NCBI RefSeq assembly: GCF_000761215.1
Contig: NZ_CP009438.1
Span: 3,086,001-3,150,000, forward strand
From: Streptomyces glaucescens
GTDB taxonomy: Bacteria > Actinomycetota > Actinomycetes > Streptomycetales > Streptomycetaceae
DNA length: 64,000 bases
Reading direction: 5' to 3'
Positions within the stretch are counted from its first letter, which is position 1. Every line of letters begins with the position of its first letter. The position numbers and the translations under genes were made by a program. This document shows, piece by piece, positions 37,001 to 47,948 of this stretch. Under the pieces are notes generated by a model. That model did no database searches and was not told where the DNA came from. It saw only the letters and a list, made by a program, of their open reading frames with translations.

Positions 37001-38948
37001 CGTTCTGCGCCTTGGGCATCCGCAGCCCGAAGTCGTAGATCCAGGCGACCCTGCGGTCGGCGCAGCGCAGCTCGTACGGCCGCTCGTCCATCACCTCGAC
37101 GCCGAGCCGGTTGAGCACCGGCAGCACCTTGGACAGCGAGACCGCCTCACCCGTGCGGTAGATCTTGAAGCGGCGCTCGTCCGGGCCGGCGCCCACCGGC
37201 TCGTACAGGCTGAGCGCGAAGCCCTGGTCCGCCTCCAGCCGCTCCAGGTGGACGAGGTCGGCGACCGCGCTGCGCGGGGAGTGGTCGGCCTTGTAGCCCT
37301 CGGGGAAGGCGCCCGCGTAGCGGCGCGTCAGCTCCGCCGCGCGCTCCTCGCCGAACTCGGCGTTCAGCGCCTCCGCGAAGCCGTCGGCCCAGGAGCGGGC
37401 GGCCGCCACCAGGCGCGCCTCGATGCGCTCCTTGTCGGCGTCGGACAGCTCAGGCAGCTCGGTGCCCTGCGGCACGCGGACCACGAAGTGCAGCCGGGAC
37501 AGGATCGACTCGGTGTTCCAGGCGGTGAAGTCGACGCTGATGCCGCCCAGTTCCTCCTTGAGGATGTCGATGATCCGCAGCCGCACGCCGGTGGTGTAGC
37601 GGTCGCGCGGGAGGTACACCAGCGCCGAGTAGTAGCGGCCGTACTCGTCCTGGCGCAGGTAGAGCCGCAGCCGGCGGCGTTCTTGCAGGTAGAGCACGGA
37701 GGTGACGATGGAGCGCAGCTCGTCGACGGGCGTCTGGAACAGCTCGTCGCGCGGGTAGGTCTCCAGGATCTGCAGCAGGTCGCGCCCGTCGTGGCTGTGG
37801 GGCGAGAACCCGGCGCCCTCCAGCACCGCGTCGACCTTGCGCCGGATCACCGGCACCCGGCGCACCGACTCGGTGTACGCGGCGGAGGAGAACAGGCCCA
37901 GGAAGCGCCGCTCACCGATCACGTTGCCGTCCGCGTCGAACTTCTTGACGCCGATGTAGTCCAGGTACGACGGCCGGTGCACGGTCGCGCGGCTGTTGGC
38001 CTTGGTCAGCACCAGCAGATTGTGCTCGCGCGCCTTGGCGCGGGCGTCGGCGGGCAGCCGCTCGAAGGACGGGCTGACCGGGTGCTGGTCCTCGCCCGCG
38101 TGGTGCGGGTCGGAGCGCAGTATGCCGAGGCCGGTGCCGGGGACGGCGGCCAGGGCGTCGTCGTCGCGCAGCAGGTACTCGCGGTAGCCGAGGAAGGTGA
38201 AGTGGTCGTCGGCCAGCCAGCGCAGCAGCTCGCGCGCCTCCTCGACGTCCTGCGCGGGCAGGTCGGCGGGGGCCGGCTCCTGGGACAGGCCGTCGGCGAG
38301 ACGCACCGCCGCCTCGCGCATCTTGCCCCAGTCCTCGACGGCCTCGCGCACGTCGGACAGCACGCGCAGCAGGTCGGCGGTGATCTGCTTCAGGTCCGCG
38401 CGGTCGGTCTCCCGGTCGATCTCGACGTGGATCCAGGACTCGATGTGCGCGTCGTGCGGCAGCTCGCCGGCGGGGCGGGTGGTCAGCACCTCGATCAGCT
38501 TGCCGGTGACATCCCGGCGCACGGTGACCTGCGGGTGGATGACGACGTGGATGCCGCGCCCCTGCCGGGTCAGCTCGTTGGTGACCGAGTCGACGAGGAA
38601 CGGCATGTCGTCGGTGACGACCTCGACCACGGAGTGGCTGCAGGTCCAGCCGTTCTCCTCGACGGTCGGCGTGTGGACGCGCACGTTGGCCGTGCCCTGG
38701 GGGCGGTTCTCGGCCAGTCGGTAGTGGGAGTAGGCGGCTCCGAAGACGTCGACCGGGTCGCGGTCGGCGAGGTCCTCCGGGGCGGTGTGCAGGTAGTAGC
38801 GCTGGAGGAACGCGAGCACGGCCTCCCGGTCGGGGGTGCCGTGTTCCGTCGTCCCAGTCGGTAGGTGCCCCCCGACCGGGCTGTTCTCAGCTACCCGGGC
38901 GGCCCTGTCGAGCAGCTCGGCCTTGGCTTCGTCCAGCTTGGTCTGCAT
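34011..38948 (-). CDS. gdhB: Large NAD-specific glutamate dehydrogenase (180-kDa class)
   Basis: A 1645-residue enzyme oxidising glutamate to 2-oxoglutarate and ammonia with NAD. It belongs to the very large class first described in Streptomyces clavuligerus: long N-terminal regulatory part, then a catalytic core with VPVGAKGGFVAKQLP (substrate Lys), GIGDMSGDVFGNGMLL and HIFVDPNPD, then a long helical C-terminus. The ATG at 38948 has AGAGGA upstream. It is transcribed alone, with a leader/spacer of over 700 bases upstream. The long antisense frame on the plus strand is a composition artefact. Confidence 0.96.
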   Translation of the reverse strand: MQTKLDEAKAELLDRAARVAENSPVGGHLPTGTTEHGTPDREAVLAFLQRYYLHTAPEDLADRDPVDVFGAAYSHYRLAENRPQGTANVRVHTPTVEENGWTCSHSVVEVVTDDMPFLVDSVTNELTRQGRGIHVVIHPQVTVRRDVTGKLIEVLTTRPAGELPHDAHIESWIHVEIDRETDRADLKQITADLLRVLSDVREAVEDWGKMREAAVRLADGLSQEPAPADLPAQDVEEARELLRWLADDHFTFLGYREYLLRDDDALAAVPGTGLGILRSDPHHAGEDQHPVSPSFERLPADARAKAREHNLLVLTKANSRATVHRPSYLDYIGVKKFDADGNVIGERRFLGLFSSAAYTESVRRVPVIRRKVDAVLEGAGFSPHSHDGRDLLQILETYPRDELFQTPVDELRSIVTSVLYLQERRRLRLYLRQDEYGRYYSALVYLPRDRYTTGVRLRIIDILKEELGGISVDFTAWNTESILSRLHFVVRVPQGTELPELSDADKERIEARLVAAARSWADGFAEALNAEFGEERAAELTRRYAGAFPEGYKADHSPRSAVADLVHLERLEADQGFALSLYEPVGAGPDERRFKIYRTGEAVSLSKVLPVLNRLGVEVMDERPYELRCADRRVAWIYDFGLRMPKAQNGATDGAYTSDDARERFQDAFAATWTGQAENDGFNALVLTAGLTWRQAMVLRAYAKYLRQAGSTFSQDYMEDTLRDNVHTTRLLVSLFEARMSPERQRAGHEIVDALLEELDAALDQVASLDEDRILRSFLTVIKATLRTNFFQKGADGRPHDYVSMKFDPQAIPDLPAPRPAFEIWVYSPRVEGVHLRFGKVARGGLRWSDRREDFRTEILGLVKAQMVKNTVIVPVGAKGGFVAKQLPDPAVDRDAWMAEGIASYRTFISALLDITDNMVAGEVVPPADVVRHDEDDTYLVVAADKGTATFSDIANEVAEKYSFWLGDAFASGGSAGYDHKGMGITARGAWESVKRHFREMGTDTQSEDFTVVGIGDMSGDVFGNGMLLSEHIRLVAAFDHRHIFVDPNPDAAVSYAERRRLFELPRSSWADYDTELISAGGGVFPRTAKAIPVNAHIREALGIEGKVTKLTPAELMKAILQAPVDLLWNGGIGTYVKASTESHADVGDKANDAIRVDGRDLRVKVVGEGGNLGLTQLGRIEFALHGGRINTDAIDNSAGVDTSDHEVNIKILLNGLVADGDMTVKQRNRLLADMTDEVGKLVLRNNYAQNTAIGNALAQSKDMLHAQQRFMKHLVREGHLDRALEFLPTDRQIRERLAQGQGLTGPETAVLLAYTKITVAEELLHTSLPDDGYLRGLLYAYFPAPLREQFGERIDSHPLRREITTTVLVNDTVNTGGTTYLHRLREETGASLEEIVRAQTAARAIFRSAPVWDAVEALDNKVEAEVQTRIRLHSRRLVERGTRWLLNNRPQPLQLAETVSFFAERVEQVWAELPKLVRGADLEWWQKIYDELTGAGVPDELATRVAGFSSAFPTLDIVSVADRMGKEPLDVAEVYYDLADRLGITQLMDRIIELPRADRWQSMARAAIREDLFAAHAALTADVLAVGDGSSTPEQRFKGWREKNAAILGRARSTLEEIQSSETFDLANLSVAMRTMRTLLRSHS

Positions 38949-39674
38949 TGTCCTCTGGCTCCTGTCGCGCGCCGTTGCGTGACGTAGAAGGAAGTACGGT
39001 CTCTGCCCTTCCGGCGTGACGTCGGGACACGGGGTTTCCGGTCTGGTCCGACGCTATGCCGCAAGAGGAGATGAGCGGGTGGTTATCAGCCAGTTCCGGG
39101 GCGTACGACGGAGCCGGAACCGCGCGCCGCGGCCGTTCCGTCCCGCACCGGCCCGGCGCCCTGAAGGGGGCCTCGGATTCCCCGGCCCGCCCGAGAAGAC
39201 CAGCGACCGCCGCCCGGTCACGGATGTCATCCGTGCGTCCCGGGCGCAGGGCAGGGGCAACGCCGCCCCCGCGAACTATCGCGCTGATCACGCCACCAAG
39301 GCTATCGCTCCTCACCGGGGCCCCGTCATGAGCCGTATGTGTACAAAACCGGGAGCGGAACTTTGACAGTCTGCACAGTCCGCCCCACCTGGCTGCGAGC
39401 ACCCGCCCCCCGCCCGACCCCGCGACGACCCGGGCCCCCTCGCCCATCGCCCCCGGCGGCCTGGGACCTCCGGCCCCTCCGCCCCCGGACGGTTTCAGGT
39501 CTCTCCTTCCGCCCCCGGACGACCTGAGACCCCTGCCTCTCCGGCCACGGACGGCCTGGAGTGCCCGGCCTCTCCCGCCCCTCGGACGGCTGAGCCCCCT
39601 GTCCCCTCCGCCCCCGGGCTGCCCGGCGAATCCCAGGCACGCCCCACCCCCGTCCAGCTCGCCCGCCGGAGGCG
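38949..39674. other. 726-bp intergenic region upstream of gdh
   Basis: This holds the gdh promoter and leader. The section at about 39270-39385 is less GC-rich and is the likeliest promoter area, but no clear -35/-10 pair is seen. A GTG-started minus-strand frame from about 39292 running into gdh has a TGAGGAG upstream yet mixed third-position composition and ends out of frame inside gdh; I leave it uncalled. From 39449 to about 39610 there is an imperfect tandem repeat, listed separately. Confidence 0.5.
39449..39615. repeat. Imperfect ~32-bp tandem repeat, about five units
   Basis: Units begin at about 39449, 39481, 39511, 39543 and 39577 (spacings 32, 30, 32, 34). The shared core is close to CCCCGGACGGCCTGAG followed by a C/T-rich stretch ending CTCTCC. 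Strong strand asymmetry (C and T on the plus strand) continues throughout. It lies beyond the stop of the HAD gene and upstream of gdh, with no coding potential. Confidence 0.65.
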
Positions 39675-40370
39675 CTACGCGGCCATCACCAGCCGCTCCG
39701 CCTCGGCCACCGCCTCCGCGAGCGTGTCCACCACCGGCACTCCGGCGGCCTCCAGACTCCCCCGGCTGTGCGAGCCGCCGGTGTACAGCACCGCCCGGGC
39801 CCCCACGTGCCGCGCGGCGACCGCGTCGTCCGCGGCGTCCCCGATGACCACCGTGCGCGCGGTATCCACCCCGGTCCCGGCGGCCCCGCCCGCCCCGGCC
39901 AGCGCGGCGAGATGCCGCACCATGTGCTCGGCCTTGCTCCCCCCGGAGGGCCCGGTGCGCCCGTCGACCCGTATGAAGTGGCTCTCGATCCCGAACCCCC
40001 GCACGAGCGGCACGAGCTCCTCGTGCCCGTACATGCTGAGGATCGACTGGCTGCGCCCCGCGGACCGCCAGCCCGTCAGCAGCTCCACCGCCCCCTCGGT
40101 GAGCCCGCACCGCACCCGGTGCTCGGCGTAGTGCCGGTGGAAGGTCCCGTCCATGACCTCCCACTCGGCGTCCGAGGGCAGCCGCCCGAGCAGCCGCTCG
40201 TAGAACTTCGGCACCGGCACGCAGTACATCGCCCGGTACTGCTCCAGCGTGATCGGCTCGAGTCCCAGCTCGGCGAACGCCGCGTTCGTCGCCCCGATGA
40301 TGGCGTCGTTGTCGTGGAACAGCGTGCCGTTCCAGTCCCACACGATGTGCGCCGCTTCCGACTTCCCCAT
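39675..40370 (-). CDS. HAD-family hydrolase
   Basis: A 231-residue haloacid-dehalogenase-like phosphatase. Motif I is DWNGT in VWDWNGTLFHD, motif II the Ser in ILSMYG, motif III the Lys in GGSKAEH and motif IV is GDAADD. This is the layout of phosphoglycolate phosphatase-like enzymes with a helical cap; the substrate is unknown. The ATG at 40370 begins MGKSEAAH right before the first strand; the open frame extends 10 codons further without support. The next gene upstream is 54 bases away on the same strand. Confidence 0.9.
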   Translation of the reverse strand: MGKSEAAHIVWDWNGTLFHDNDAIIGATNAAFAELGLEPITLEQYRAMYCVPVPKFYERLLGRLPSDAEWEVMDGTFHRHYAEHRVRCGLTEGAVELLTGWRSAGRSQSILSMYGHEELVPLVRGFGIESHFIRVDGRTGPSGGSKAEHMVRHLAALAGAGGAAGTGVDTARTVVIGDAADDAVAARHVGARAVLYTGGSHSRGSLEAAGVPVVDTLAEAVAEAERLVMAA

Positions 40371-40424
40371 GCCCGAAACCGTACCCGCCGCCACCGACAA
40401 TCAGCAGACGGCCGGGTCAGCGGC

Positions 40425-40940
40425 TCAGCCCCCGAGTCCCACCAGGTTCGGGATCTCCTGCGTGGCGTACCACAGCAGTTCGTGGTCCTCGGCGCCGTCG
40501 ACCACGAACTGCGCGTCGTCGTCCCCGCCGTCCGCCGCCTCCAGCGCCCGCGCCGCCGCGGCCACGTCCGCCTCCGCGTCCCCGGCGTCCACGTGCACGG
40601 CGGCGGCCTTCGCCAGCGCGACCGGCCCGGCCACCCGCACCTCGCCGAGCGCCGCCGGGTCGAGCCCCCGGTCGGGGTCGGAGGCCGCCGCGCCGTCGGG
40701 TACGTCGAGGGCGACGACGACGCGCCGGCGCGGCGCCCGCGCGTCCGCCGCGAGCAGCCGCAGGGAGGCCAGCGCGGCCCGGCTCAGCGCCGCGTACTCC
40801 AGTTCCTCGATGTCGTCGGAGAGGTACCACTCGCGCAACGCGGGTGTGACGGCGTAGGCGACGAGCGGCCCCGTCCCGAGCCGGCCCGTCCGGTGCGCCT
40901 CGGCGAGACCGGGGAGGGTCAAGGGGACGTAGACGCGCAT
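40425..40940 (-). CDS. Conserved actinobacterial protein, DUF6912-like
   Basis: A 171-residue cytoplasmic protein starting MRVYVPLTLPGLAE. It is conserved, as far as I recall, across actinomycetes next to HAD-hydrolase and SecA genes and carries the DUF6912 label. It has an alternating strand/helix pattern, an acidic C-terminal half and no catalytic motif I can name. The ATG at 40940 has GAAAGAAG upstream. Probably co-transcribed with the HAD gene that follows. Confidence 0.8.
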   Translation of the reverse strand: MRVYVPLTLPGLAEAHRTGRLGTGPLVAYAVTPALREWYLSDDIEELEYAALSRAALASLRLLAADARAPRRRVVVALDVPDGAAASDPDRGLDPAALGEVRVAGPVALAKAAAVHVDAGDAEADVAAAARALEAADGGDDDAQFVVDGAEDHELLWYATQEIPNLVGLGG

Positions 40941-41246
40941 GGCTGGCCGCTTCTTTCGTGGTCGGAGGGCCCCGCAAGGCTTCGGAGAGCCTTCAGGATA
41001 CGTGCGGGCGTCCCCTTTCGGGCCCCCGGCCGCTCCCCGCACGCCGTCCACCCGACGCCCGGGAATTCACCCGGCGCACCTCGCCGGCCTGGGCTTACGC
41101 ACCGGTGAACCACCCGGATAAGTGAACCGTCCGGCCCCCCGGCGCGGTCCCGGGACCTGTTTGCCGCCCCACCCGCGCCCCCCGTACAAGATCACCACCA
41201 GGAAGTTACTGCCCGGTATCTCCCGGGCCGAACGAACGGGGATCCC

Positions 41247-41855
41247 ATGAACAAGGTCATGACCAGGGCCCAGCACCACCCCGCCCCCGCCCAGCCCGGC
41301 ACCCGCCCGCCGACCCGCCGGGACACGCGCCGCGACACCCGCCGACCGGGCGGCGTCCCGCCCCGCGCCCGGCGCACCCCGGCCCCGCAGCCGGCGGCCA
41401 CCCCCACGCCCACGGCCGCCACCCCCACGCCCGCGACCACCGCTCCCACGCCTCCGGCGCCCGCCCCGCGTACCGCCTCCCCCGCTCCCCTCGCCCCACG
41501 CCGCCCCGTCCCCCAGCCCCGCCCCACGGACCTCTTCGCCGACCGCCTCCTGCTGGTCCTCAGCGGCAGGCGCCCGGTCCACTCCATGCTCCGGCACACC
41601 GCGGGACGCGCCTACGACGACCTCGCCCACCTCGCCGAGACCGGCCCCCTGCGCTCCCCGGGCGTGCGCCCGGTGGTACGCGACGTCGGCTACTACGTCC
41701 CCCGCCCGGGCGCCTTCGAGGCGTTCGCCCGCATCGGCACCGGCGACCGGCTGCGCGCCATGGCCTTCCGCCTGGAACTGGGCCGGGACCACCGCTGGCG
41801 CTGCACCGCGGTGGAACTGGACGGCCCCCGGCGCCCCCGCTCGGACGACGACTGA
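41247..41855 (+). CDS. Rv3235-family protein
   Basis: A 202-residue protein in two parts. Residues 1-95 are a disordered Pro/Ala/Thr/Arg-rich region with repeated ATPTP units. Residues 96-195 form a compact domain (TDLFADRLLLVLSGRRPVHS to RWRCTAVELDG) characteristic of the Rv3235 family, small actinobacterial proteins encoded beside secA. Function is unknown; the domain looks like a small alpha/beta fold related by position to SecA. It converges on secA across a shared terminator. ATG start with GGGGAT upstream. Confidence 0.8.
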   Translation: MNKVMTRAQHHPAPAQPGTRPPTRRDTRRDTRRPGGVPPRARRTPAPQPAATPTPTAATPTPATTAPTPPAPAPRTASPAPLAPRRPVPQPRPTDLFADRLLLVLSGRRPVHSMLRHTAGRAYDDLAHLAETGPLRSPGVRPVVRDVGYYVPRPGAFEAFARIGTGDRLRAMAFRLELGRDHRWRCTAVELDGPRRPRSDDD

Positions 41856-41867
41856 CCGACGGACACG

Positions 41868-41915
41868 CCGAAGGGCCGGGCATCCATGATCGAACGGATG
41901 CTCCCGGCCCTTCGG
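41868..41915. terminator. Bidirectional terminator between the Rv3235-like gene and secA
   Basis: Arms 41868-41880 and 41903-41915 pair perfectly over 13 bases, extended by CATCC/GGATG (41881-41885 and 41896-41900) across a 2-base bulge. It lies between the stops of two convergent genes. Confidence 0.85.
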
Positions 41916-41947
41916 GCACTACCGCGGCGCCGCTGCGGCGCCGTCAC

Positions 41948-44758
<2,811 letters not shown>

Positions 44759-45027
44759 GGGGGTTGGTCTCCTTGCCGGTCGGGCCTGGGACGGTCGGTT
44801 TCCTTCTGACGTACTGAGCAACGGCCATCGTATGCGAGGACCCGGCCGCGCCGGGAGGCCCGCACTGACGCGCGCTGCGACGCCTGCACAGGGGACAACG
44901 GCCGGGAGTCGCGGATGGTGCCGCAGCCCCCACCGAATGCCACGAATCGTGACCGCCCCCTCACCCGCGGGTACGCCCGGGGCCGAATGCCCTGGCCTCC
45001 CACCCCCGCCCCCAGCACAATCACCCG

Positions 45028-45597
45028 ATGGACCCCGTCACGATCCCCACCACCCGCCTCCTCCTGCGCACGGTCCGCCCGGACGACACCGACGCCGTGT
45101 ACGCGGCCTGCCAGGACCCCGACATCCAGCGCTGGACGGCCATCCCCTCCCCCTACCTCCCCGAACACGCGGAGACCTTCGTCGGGCAGCAGGTCCCCGA
45201 CGGCTGGGCCGCCTCCTCGACGTTCACCTTCGGCGCCTTCCTCCCCGACGGGGACCTCGCCGGCATGCTCGGCATCACCATGCGCTCGCTGGGCACCGCC
45301 GAACTGGGCTTCTGGGCGACCAAGCGCCACCGCGGCAACGGCTACATCACCGAGGCCACCCTTGCCCTCTCCCACTGGGCCTTCACCCGCATCCCCGTCG
45401 ACCGCCTCGAATGGCGCGCGGAGGTGGGCAACACCGCCTCCCGCGCGGTGGCCGAACGCGCCGGCTTCACCATCGAGGGCACCCTCCGCGCGGCCCTCAG
45501 CAACAACGGCACCCGCCGCGACTGCTGGCTGGCCTCCCTCCTCCCCTCGGACCTGTCCCTGCCCTCCACGGCCCCCTACCTCCCGTCCCGCCCCTGA
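45028..45597 (+). CDS. GNAT-family N-acetyltransferase (RimJ/RimL type)
   Basis: A 189-residue acetyl-CoA-dependent acetyltransferase. The start [13 protein letters not shown], the acetyl-CoA loop region [17 protein letters not shown] and the final [12 protein letters not shown] are typical of the RimJ/RimL branch, which acetylates protein N-termini or small amines. There is no ribosome-binding site; CACAAT lies 10 bases before the ATG at -10 spacing, suggesting a leaderless transcript. Substrate unknown. Confidence 0.88.
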   Translation: MDPVTIPTTRLLLRTVRPDDTDAVYAACQDPDIQRWTAIPSPYLPEHAETFVGQQVPDGWAASSTFTFGAFLPDGDLAGMLGITMRSLGTAELGFWATKRHRGNGYITEATLALSHWAFTRIPVDRLEWRAEVGNTASRAVAERAGFTIEGTLRAALSNNGTRRDCWLASLLPSDLSLPSTAPYLPSRP

Positions 45598-45736
45598 CCG
45601 CACCCGCCGAGAACCCGCGGACACCGCGCGGACAGTCCCAGCGCCCGCCCGCCCCGACGCCCCCGCCCCACACCCGCGTCCCATCGCTCCCCACGCCCCG
45701 CCCGGCTGTCAGTCCCACCCCCTATCGTTCGACGGC

Positions 45737-46909
45737 ATGACGACTCCGCGCCCCGCGACCACCCTCTCCGCGGACGAAGCCCGCCGTATCGCCCTCCGCG
45801 CCCAGGGCCTCCTCGGCACTCCCGACCGCCGCGCCGGCGTCCGCGGCATACTCCGCCACCTCGGCGCGGTCCAGCTCGACACCATCTCGGTCCTGGCCCG
45901 CTCCCACGAGCTGGTCCCGTACGCCCGGCTCGGCCCCGTGGGCCGCACCACGGTGGAGGACGCCTACTGGAAGGACACCCACGCCTTCGAGTACTGGTCC
46001 CACGCCGCCTGCATCCTCCCCGTCGAGGAGTGGCCCCACTTCGCGTTCCGCCGCCGCGCCTACCGCAACCGCCCGCAGTGGGGTCACGACCTCCCGGACG
46101 GCACGTACGACCAGGTGATCAAGCAGCTCCGTGAGGAAGGCCCGCTGACGGCGACCGAGTTGGGCGGCGCGAAGAAGACCAGCGAGTGGTGGGACTGGTC
46201 CGGCACGAAGGTCGCCGTCGAACGCGCCCTGATGTACGGCGAGGTCGTCTGCGTGGAGCGCCGCGGCTGGAAGCGCGTCTACGACCTCGCGGAACGCGCC
46301 ATCCCGTCCGGTCTCCTCCACGACGACCTGGACGACCGGGAATGCCTCCGCCGCCTGGTCCGCCTGGCCGGCGAGGCACTCGGTGTGGGCACGCGCGCGG
46401 ACATCGCCGACTACCACCGCCTGAGGGGCGATCAGGTGGACGCGGTGATCGCCGATTCCGGACTGGTGCCGGTCACCGTGGCGGGCTGGGGGAAGCCGGC
46501 CTGGGCGGATCCCGCGGCCCTGGAGACGCCCCCGCGCGGCCGCCACCGTACGACGCTGCTCTCCCCCTTCGACTCGTTGATCTGGGAGCGCGCGCGGACG
46601 GAGCGGATCTTCGGTTTCACCCACCGTCTGGAGGCCTACGTCCCGAAACAGAAGCGGGTCCACGGCTACTTCGCGATGCCGGTCCTGGCCGGCGGCCGGC
46701 TGGTCGGCCGGGTCGATCCGGCCCGCGAGGGCAGCACCCTGGTCGCCAAGCAGGTCTCCCTGGCCGGCCCGAAGGCGGTCCCGTCCGTGGCCCAGGCCCT
46801 GCTGGAGGCGGCGAGCTGGGTGAACTGCACGAACGTCCGCGTGGAGCGTGTGGACGCCCCGGACCTGCGCGCCCCCCTCATCGCGGAACTGACGCGGGCC
46901 CTGAGCTGA
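45737..46909 (+). CDS. YcaQ/AlkX-type DNA interstrand-crosslink glycosylase (HTH_42 family)
   Basis: A 390-residue member of the winged-helix glycosylase family that removes alkylated bases and can unhook crosslinks. The catalytic triplet reads QLD in GAVQLDTISVLARSH, the Q-x-D form of the E. coli YcaQ/AlkX branch rather than the Q-x-Q of toxin-linked AlkZ. The conserved LLSPFDSLIWERART and RVHGYFAMPVL segments are present. The ATG at 45737 has no ribosome-binding site but TATCGT about 9 bases upstream, suggesting a leaderless transcript. Confidence 0.87.
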   Translation: MTTPRPATTLSADEARRIALRAQGLLGTPDRRAGVRGILRHLGAVQLDTISVLARSHELVPYARLGPVGRTTVEDAYWKDTHAFEYWSHAACILPVEEWPHFAFRRRAYRNRPQWGHDLPDGTYDQVIKQLREEGPLTATELGGAKKTSEWWDWSGTKVAVERALMYGEVVCVERRGWKRVYDLAERAIPSGLLHDDLDDRECLRRLVRLAGEALGVGTRADIADYHRLRGDQVDAVIADSGLVPVTVAGWGKPAWADPAALETPPRGRHRTTLLSPFDSLIWERARTERIFGFTHRLEAYVPKQKRVHGYFAMPVLAGGRLVGRVDPAREGSTLVAKQVSLAGPKAVPSVAQALLEAASWVNCTNVRVERVDAPDLRAPLIAELTRALS

Positions 46910-46982
46910 GCCGAGCGGAGCTGTCCTGACCTGACCCGGCCTGACGCGATCAGATCCGTCCCACCCGGCCGGGGGGGCTGCC

Positions 46983-47729
46983 TCACCGAATCTCGAGGAT
47001 CTTCTCCCGCATCGCGTACACCACCGCCTCCATCCTGGAGTGCAGCTGCAGCTTCTCCAGGATGTTGCGCACGTGGTTCTTCACGGTGTTCTCGGAGATG
47101 AACAGCTCCTTGGCGATGTCCCGGTTGTTCATCCCGGTGGCCACGAGCTTGAGCACTTCCAGTTCCCGGTCGGTGAGCCGCGGCGCGGGCACCAGCCGGC
47201 GCTCGTCGGTCCGCTGGATCATCGACTTGAACTCGGTGAGCAGTTTCGACGCCATCGAGGGGCTGATCTGGGACTGCCCGTCGGCGACCGCGCGGATGGC
47301 GGTGGCCACCTCGTCCGTGGAGATCTCCTTGAGCAGGTATCCGGTCGCGCCCGCCTTGATCGCGTCGTAGAGATCGGCCTCCTCGTCGCTGATCGTCAGC
47401 ATGATGATCTTGGCGCTGGGCGCGACCTCCTTGATGGAGGTGCACGCCTCGATCCCGCCCCGCTTCGGCATCCGTACGTCCATCAGGACGATGTCGGGCA
47501 GCAGGTCCGCGGCTTTCTCCACCGCCTCGGCGCCGTCCCCGGCCTCTCCGACGACCTGGATGTCCTCCTCGGCGGCGAGCACGATCTCCAGGCCTCGCCG
47601 GAAGAGGGCGTGGTCGTCCACGACCAGGACGCGGATCGGCTCCTGGCGTGAAGAGCCCATGTCCGGGTCCATGCCGTGCGGGCCGCCACCGGCCCCCTGG
47701 GCATGCATCGGTCCGAAGCTGTCCGCCAT
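46983..47729 (-). CDS. NarL/LuxR-family response regulator
   Basis: A 248-residue DNA-binding regulator. A flexible N-terminus of about 30 residues precedes the receiver domain, which has VVDDHALFRRG (acidic pocket) and phospho-acceptor Asp in LMDVRMP. The C-terminal HTH reads LTDRELEVLKLVATGMNNRDIAKELFISENTVKNHV. The ATG at 47729 is preceded by GGGGAGG and is clearly better than upstream options. No histidine kinase gene is adjacent, so it is an orphan; the target is unknown. Confidence 0.92.
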   Translation of the reverse strand: MADSFGPMHAQGAGGGPHGMDPDMGSSRQEPIRVLVVDDHALFRRGLEIVLAAEEDIQVVGEAGDGAEAVEKAADLLPDIVLMDVRMPKRGGIEACTSIKEVAPSAKIIMLTISDEEADLYDAIKAGATGYLLKEISTDEVATAIRAVADGQSQISPSMASKLLTEFKSMIQRTDERRLVPAPRLTDRELEVLKLVATGMNNRDIAKELFISENTVKNHVRNILEKLQLHSRMEAVVYAMREKILEIR

Positions 47730-47882
47730 CGTTCCTCCCCCTGAAGGCTTAGGCCTGTGGTCCTGTGCCATCGCCAACCCAAGGCAACAACCCACCGGTT
47801 GGGCCGTTGCGGCCATGATTTCATGCCGGGACGACACCGCGGTGACGATGCGGTGGGCGAAGTGGTCGCACACCGGCGGCAC

Positions 47883-47925
47883 ACCGGTGCCCCTGGGGGC
47901 GCACACGCGCTCCAGGGGCACCGGT
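47883..47925. terminator. Terminator downstream of hpf
   Basis: Perfect 14-base arms (47883-47896 and 47912-47925) around a 15-base loop, 24 bases past the hpf stop on the minus strand and before the response-regulator leader. Confidence 0.8.
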
Positions 47926-47948
47926 TCAGCTGTCACCCGGGATGGTGG

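Noticed and set aside
34017..38864. A 1615-codon open frame on the plus strand opposite gdh
   Set aside because: It mirrors the gdh codons; in very high-GC DNA the antisense frame lacks stops. The product is His/Arg/Val-rich with no domain.
38887..39292. Minus-strand frame running from the gdh spacer into the gdh start
   Set aside because: Codon use is unlike the neighbours and it ends out of frame inside gdh; kept only as a possible leader feature.
44759..44821. N-terminal extension of SecA
   Set aside because: The GTG at 44758 has AAGGAG at proper distance and gives the family's normal N-terminus.
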